Origin: an uncultured Arcanobacterium sp.
Lineage (GTDB): Bacteria; Actinomycetota; Actinomycetes; Actinomycetales; Actinomycetaceae
Reading direction: 5' to 3'
DNA: 64,000 nt
Assembly: GCA_958428545.1 (NCBI GenBank)
Contig: CAUAGM010000001.1
Span: forward strand, 124,001 to 188,000
Part shown: positions 61,577 through 64,000 of the stretch, in pieces
Position numbering within the stretch: position 1 is the stretch's first letter
Layout: each line of letters starts with the position of its first letter
Made by a program: the position numbers and the translations under genes
The notes under the pieces: generated by a model
The model's database searches: none
The model's input: the letters and a program-made list of their open reading frames with translations, nothing else
Told to the model about the DNA's origin: nothing

Positions 61577-62062
61577 TATTTAGATAAATTGAGGTTATCT
61601 TAAGGTGTGTGAGAGTGTCAATAGAGCGACGTAGTTTATATAAAATAGAGCAACTTATCTTCTAGTATCTTTGAGATTTCACTCCCAATCTCGGGAGAAG
61701 AGAGGTGTGGCTACAGTAGCTGAAGTTGCATCCGCCCCTGATCTTATCTTCCTAGGTGGCAGAGTAATAACTGGCTGGTTAGGTACAAATGGGGAGCTAC
61801 AGAAACTGGGGCGTGGATAGACCGTAAGGGTGGAGTTAAGCAGGTTTTGCTTATAATCCCAAACTGGCATTGGTAACTGGCATTGGTCTGTGCTCTGCTT
61901 CTTAATTCTGTTAGAGAGTTAGTCACATCAACTGTACGTTTTCTAGAGCTATTAAGACCATTCGTTATACGTTCTGTGAAACTGCGTGATAGTAACGCCG
62001 TATATTCTCGTATATTCCTCCATATTTCTTTTATTTGCGTATCGGTCTACCTAATGGTATAT
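61577..62062. other. AT-rich intergenic region, possible decayed sequence
   Basis: Small open frames exist on both strands around 61660-61870 (one of 63 codons on minus), but none has a ribosome site or a known motif. An exact 13-base tandem repeat AACTGGCATTGGT lies at 61862-61887. The stretch reads like remnants of lost genes. Confidence 0.4.
61862..61887. repeat. Exact 13-base tandem duplication
   Basis: AACTGGCATTGGT twice head to tail, in non-coding sequence. Confidence 0.6.
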
Positions 62063-62107
62063 GGGTTTTTGGTGCGCAACCATTCAACGGAAGAACACCA
62101 AAAACCC
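62063..62107 (-). terminator. Hairpin after the DUF4352-type gene
   Basis: 12-base arms GGGTTTTTGGTG and its complement with a 21-base loop, 30 bases past the stop of the minus-strand gene. The stem is T-rich on both strands and could terminate it. Confidence 0.5.
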
Positions 62108-62137
62108 AGATATCAGGGAAAGTTCCTTCAGCAGAAT

Positions 62138-62956
62138 CTATTCAAGTAGCCAGGTAGCGGTAGCTGTGTCGTCAAAAAGATTTCCGAAATAGGAAATGCT
62201 GGCTGCGTCGGTTTTAATTGGAACAATTCCGCTAACAGTGCCACTAGGTTGTAGAGTTCCACTGCCCAACGTTTCTTCGTCGAGGAGAGCGAATTCAGGG
62301 CTTTCCGTATTCCCTGATGAAGAGGTTTGTTTCCAATCGAAACTGTTGTAGTCTACCGATTTAGAACCAGTATTTTTGTAACTTACAGTTACTAGTAGAT
62401 ATTCGTCTCCTACCTGATCAGTTTCTTCGATTTTTGAATCTACCGATACTTGTAAACCATTCTTCAAAGTTACTGCTTCTCCAACAGCGAGTTTGCTAGT
62501 GTCTTCGTTCTTATTGCTGTCGCCGGAATCCTTATCCTCATCTTTCTTAGCGTCCCCAGAATCGGCTTTTTCGCTGGTTTCGGCAATGGTAGATCCAGCG
62601 TTCAGCTCTTTCGAGACTTCATCTAGAGCTTTTCCGAAGATCCATTGCGTGCAAAGAACTATTACGATGGCAATAACGTTAATGATAACGGCAGCAGTCG
62701 TAAGACCTTTCCCTCCCGCTTTTCCTTTGCGTATGGAGAAAATCCCTACGATTCCAAGGATTAGACCGATAATGGCTAATATGAAAGAAATATTATTGAG
62801 AATTGGAATCCAAGAACCGAGTATTGCGACAATTCCAAGAACCAAAGCCGCAATTCCTAGTCCTGATGTTTTTTGTGGAGTCGGCGCTGGCTGCATAAAC
62901 TGTCCCTGGGGACTTTGAGTCTCAATTTGAGCCCCAAGAGGCTGATTTTCAGACAT
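62138..62956 (-). CDS. Membrane protein with DUF4190-like helices and DUF4352-like domain
   Basis: 272 residues. A Pro/Gln-rich cytoplasmic N-terminus, then three hydrophobic helices (LGIAALVLGIVAILGSWI, ISFILAIIGLILGIVGIF, and TTAAVIINVIAIVIVLC), a highly charged Asp/Lys/Ser linker and an extracellular immunoglobulin-like domain (YLLVTVSYKNTGSKSVDY) of the DUF4352 kind. Such proteins sit on the surface of Gram-positive cells; no function is established. AGAAAGTGA lies before the ATG. Confidence 0.8.
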   Translation of the reverse strand: MSENQPLGAQIETQSPQGQFMQPAPTPQKTSGLGIAALVLGIVAILGSWIPILNNISFILAIIGLILGIVGIFSIRKGKAGGKGLTTAAVIINVIAIVIVLCTQWIFGKALDEVSKELNAGSTIAETSEKADSGDAKKDEDKDSGDSNKNEDTSKLAVGEAVTLKNGLQVSVDSKIEETDQVGDEYLLVTVSYKNTGSKSVDYNSFDWKQTSSSGNTESPEFALLDEETLGSGTLQPSGTVSGIVPIKTDAASISYFGNLFDDTATATWLLE

Positions 62957-63520
62957 GATTGTTCACTTTCTATGAATGCGTGTATTAAATAAATCTGTAG
63001 AATTCTCTGGTTAATCCGAAAACTACAGATCAGTTCCTGAAATATGAGAATAATTCGGTTGTATTGCCAAAATCGGGTCAGCAACTCTCCTCATTATTTC
63101 CATTGTTCAGTGGATTTAATTCTTGTTTGTGGGGGGGGTATGTCAAGCTAATAGATGCTTGGATGTTGATAGATTCTCGCATTTTCCCCAACGATGCTAT
63201 AGCGGTCTTCTTTGTTAAATTTTCCAGTCTTGATCCAGCCTGAGTGGCGTGTTGATCGCGTTCATGTCAATTAGCTCAGCAAGGCTTGGCGTTGCGGGTT
63301 TGAACGTATGCCGTTTAGGGATTTCCAAGAGGATTAATAAATTGTTTTCTTCGTACCGTCCTACATGCTAGCCATGTAGTTGTTCGCATTTTAGTGGTGC
63401 CGATAATACAGAAAAGTCTAATGACGTGGGAAATGGTGTGGGTTTCCGCATCTCGATTAATTATATCGCAATTTATTATATCGCAATTTTCAAAATGGCT
63501 TTATCCTACCGAAAACTCGG
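62957..63520. other. Intergenic region flanking tRNA-Arg with a possible gene remnant
   Basis: No intact gene. It contains a run of eight G (63131-63138), the start-less frame at 63215-63367 and AT-rich repeats of TTATATCGCAATT near 63462-63489 just before the tRNA. Confidence 0.5.
63215..63367 (-). pseudogene. Possible truncated gene, C-terminal 50 residues
   Basis: A frame without a start codon runs from a stop at 63368 to TAA at 63215 and reads HVGRYEENNLLILLEIPK, then RHTFKPATPSLAELIDMNA and INTPLRLDQDWKI. Composition is protein-like and ends cleanly, as if only the 3' end of a gene survived. I do not recognise the family. It lies near a tRNA gene, a common insertion site. Confidence 0.3.
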
Positions 63521-63593
63521 TGCCCCAGACAGGATTCGAACCTGCGACCTTTCGCTCCGGAGGCGAACGCTCTATCCCCTGAGCTACTGGGGC
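63521..63593 (-). tRNA. tRNA-Arg (anticodon CCG)
   Basis: On the minus strand the acceptor arms GCCCCAG and CTGGGGC pair fully, the D arm GCTC...GAGC and the T arm with GTTCGAATC are normal, and the anticodon loop CTCCGGA gives CCG, reading CGG codons. The discriminator base is A and the CCA end is not encoded (CCG follows). All stems are intact, so it should be functional. Confidence 0.95.
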
Positions 63594-63870
63594 TGGGCGC
63601 TTTTGATTTTAGTTGGAATTGCTCTGAGTCACAATTCCATATTCTTTTCCTAGCGTTCGGCGGTATATCTCTATAGAAAACGTCTATGCTCGCATATATT
63701 CCTAGCAATGCCTATCTGGCAATGCTTATTAAATAATATCTGCTTATGTGTACGTGCGAGCAGGCGATAATACTAAGGGTAATGCTGAAAGAAATACGCC
63801 TGTATATGTTCAAAGAAAGACGCGGCGATATTCACACCACAGCAAATAGGGTCGGCGTTCCTTTGCCCGT

Positions 63871-63876
63871 TAGAAT
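63871..63876 (+). promoter_or_regulatory. -10 hexamer of argS, leaderless
   Basis: TAGAAT, six bases before the ATG of argS and no Shine-Dalgarno sequence. Confidence 0.55.
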
Positions 63877-63882
63877 GTTGGC

Positions 63883-64000
63883 ATGACGCCAGAAGAACTA
63901 TCTGAATATATCCGCACGTCGATCCGTGATCTCATACGTGACGGCAGTGTACAGCTCGATGAAACAGATCTGCCTGCTGTGAAAGTAGAGCGCCCACGCT
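63883..64000 (+). CDS. argS: Arginyl-tRNA synthetase, 3'-truncated by the window edge
   Basis: Only the first 39 codons are in view: MTPEELSEYIRTSIRDLIRD and VQLDETDLPAVKVERPR. This matches the N-terminal add-1 domain of actinobacterial ArgS, in which the phrase ending in V-ER-P is conserved. Frame is open to the edge. The start directly follows a -10 by 6 nt, indicating a leaderless mRNA. The tRNA-Arg gene lies about 290 bases upstream on the other strand. Confidence 0.8.
   Translation, partial: MTPEELSEYIRTSIRDLIRDGSVQLDETDLPAVKVERPR

Noticed and set aside
63131..63138. Run of eight G as a phase-variation tract
   Set aside because: It lies in non-coding sequence 175 bases from the nearest start and not between promoter elements I can identify, so there is no support for switching.
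63490..63708. Open frames crossing the tRNA-Arg gene on both strands
   Set aside because: The interval folds as a complete tRNA, so the frames are accidental.

Overview
The window looks like a chromosome segment of a moderate-GC (roughly 50%) actinobacterium, most likely of the Actinomycetaceae (Arcanobacterium/Trueperella-like; this is an inference). The evidence is the actinobacterial order carD-ispD-ispF...cysS-rlmB, a SigR-type sigma factor with a zinc anti-sigma factor followed by a 24-residue bL37-like ribosomal protein, a single-chain 2-oxoglutarate decarboxylase/dehydrogenase (Kgd), and several genes whose start codon lies about 6 nt after a -10 hexamer (leaderless mRNAs). No prophage, IS element or CRISPR array was seen.

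Layout. 1-1.3 kb: 3' part of pgm. 1.5-2.5 kb: alpha/beta hydrolase. 2.5-12.9 kb: sialic acid locus with a DUF4862-like protein and NanR on the minus strand, then on the plus strand a peptide/SatABCD-type importer (siaE, siaF, a permease-ATPase fusion siaG, siaI), nanA, nanK and nanE. 13-15.4 kb: gpmA and a LysP-like permease. 15.9-24 kb: RsmC-like methyltransferase, carD, ispD, ispF, three minus-strand membrane-protein genes, cysS and rlmB. 24-28 kb: hypothetical protein, LytR_C protein, Cys-containing winged-helix regulator, dcd. 28.1-31.3 kb: nagB, nagA, sigR, rsrA, bL37. 31.5-33 kb: sulfatase.

33.8-42.9 kb: a second glycan locus with a UDPGP-type uridylyltransferase, a CUT1 sugar importer (binding protein and two permeases), a cytoplasmic GH20 enzyme, a DeoR regulator, a nucleotidyltransferase and a NahK-like N-acetylhexosamine 1-kinase. 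43.4-48.3 kb: another CUT1 importer with LacI regulator and YesL-like membrane protein. 48.3-53.6 kb (minus): kgd, SGNH-like protein, PfkB sugar kinase. 53.8-58.4 kb: two CNNM/CBS proteins, M23 peptidase, glycerophosphodiesterase. 58.5-61.5 kb (minus): MacAB-like ABC exporter. 62-64 kb: DUF4352-type protein, a probable gene remnant, tRNA-Arg(CCG) and the start of argS.

How it fits together. The cell appears built to forage host glycans. Sialic acid is imported, split by NanA to ManNAc, phosphorylated by NanK and epimerised by NanE to GlcNAc-6-P, which NagA and NagB convert to fructose-6-P. A separate route imports an HexNAc oligosaccharide, cleaves it inside the cell with GH20 and activates the sugar at C1 with NahK and a nucleotidyltransferase. 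A sulfatase lies between the two sets. Each of the three binding-protein genes is followed by a strong hairpin before its permease gene, and neither CUT1 importer has its own ATPase gene here.
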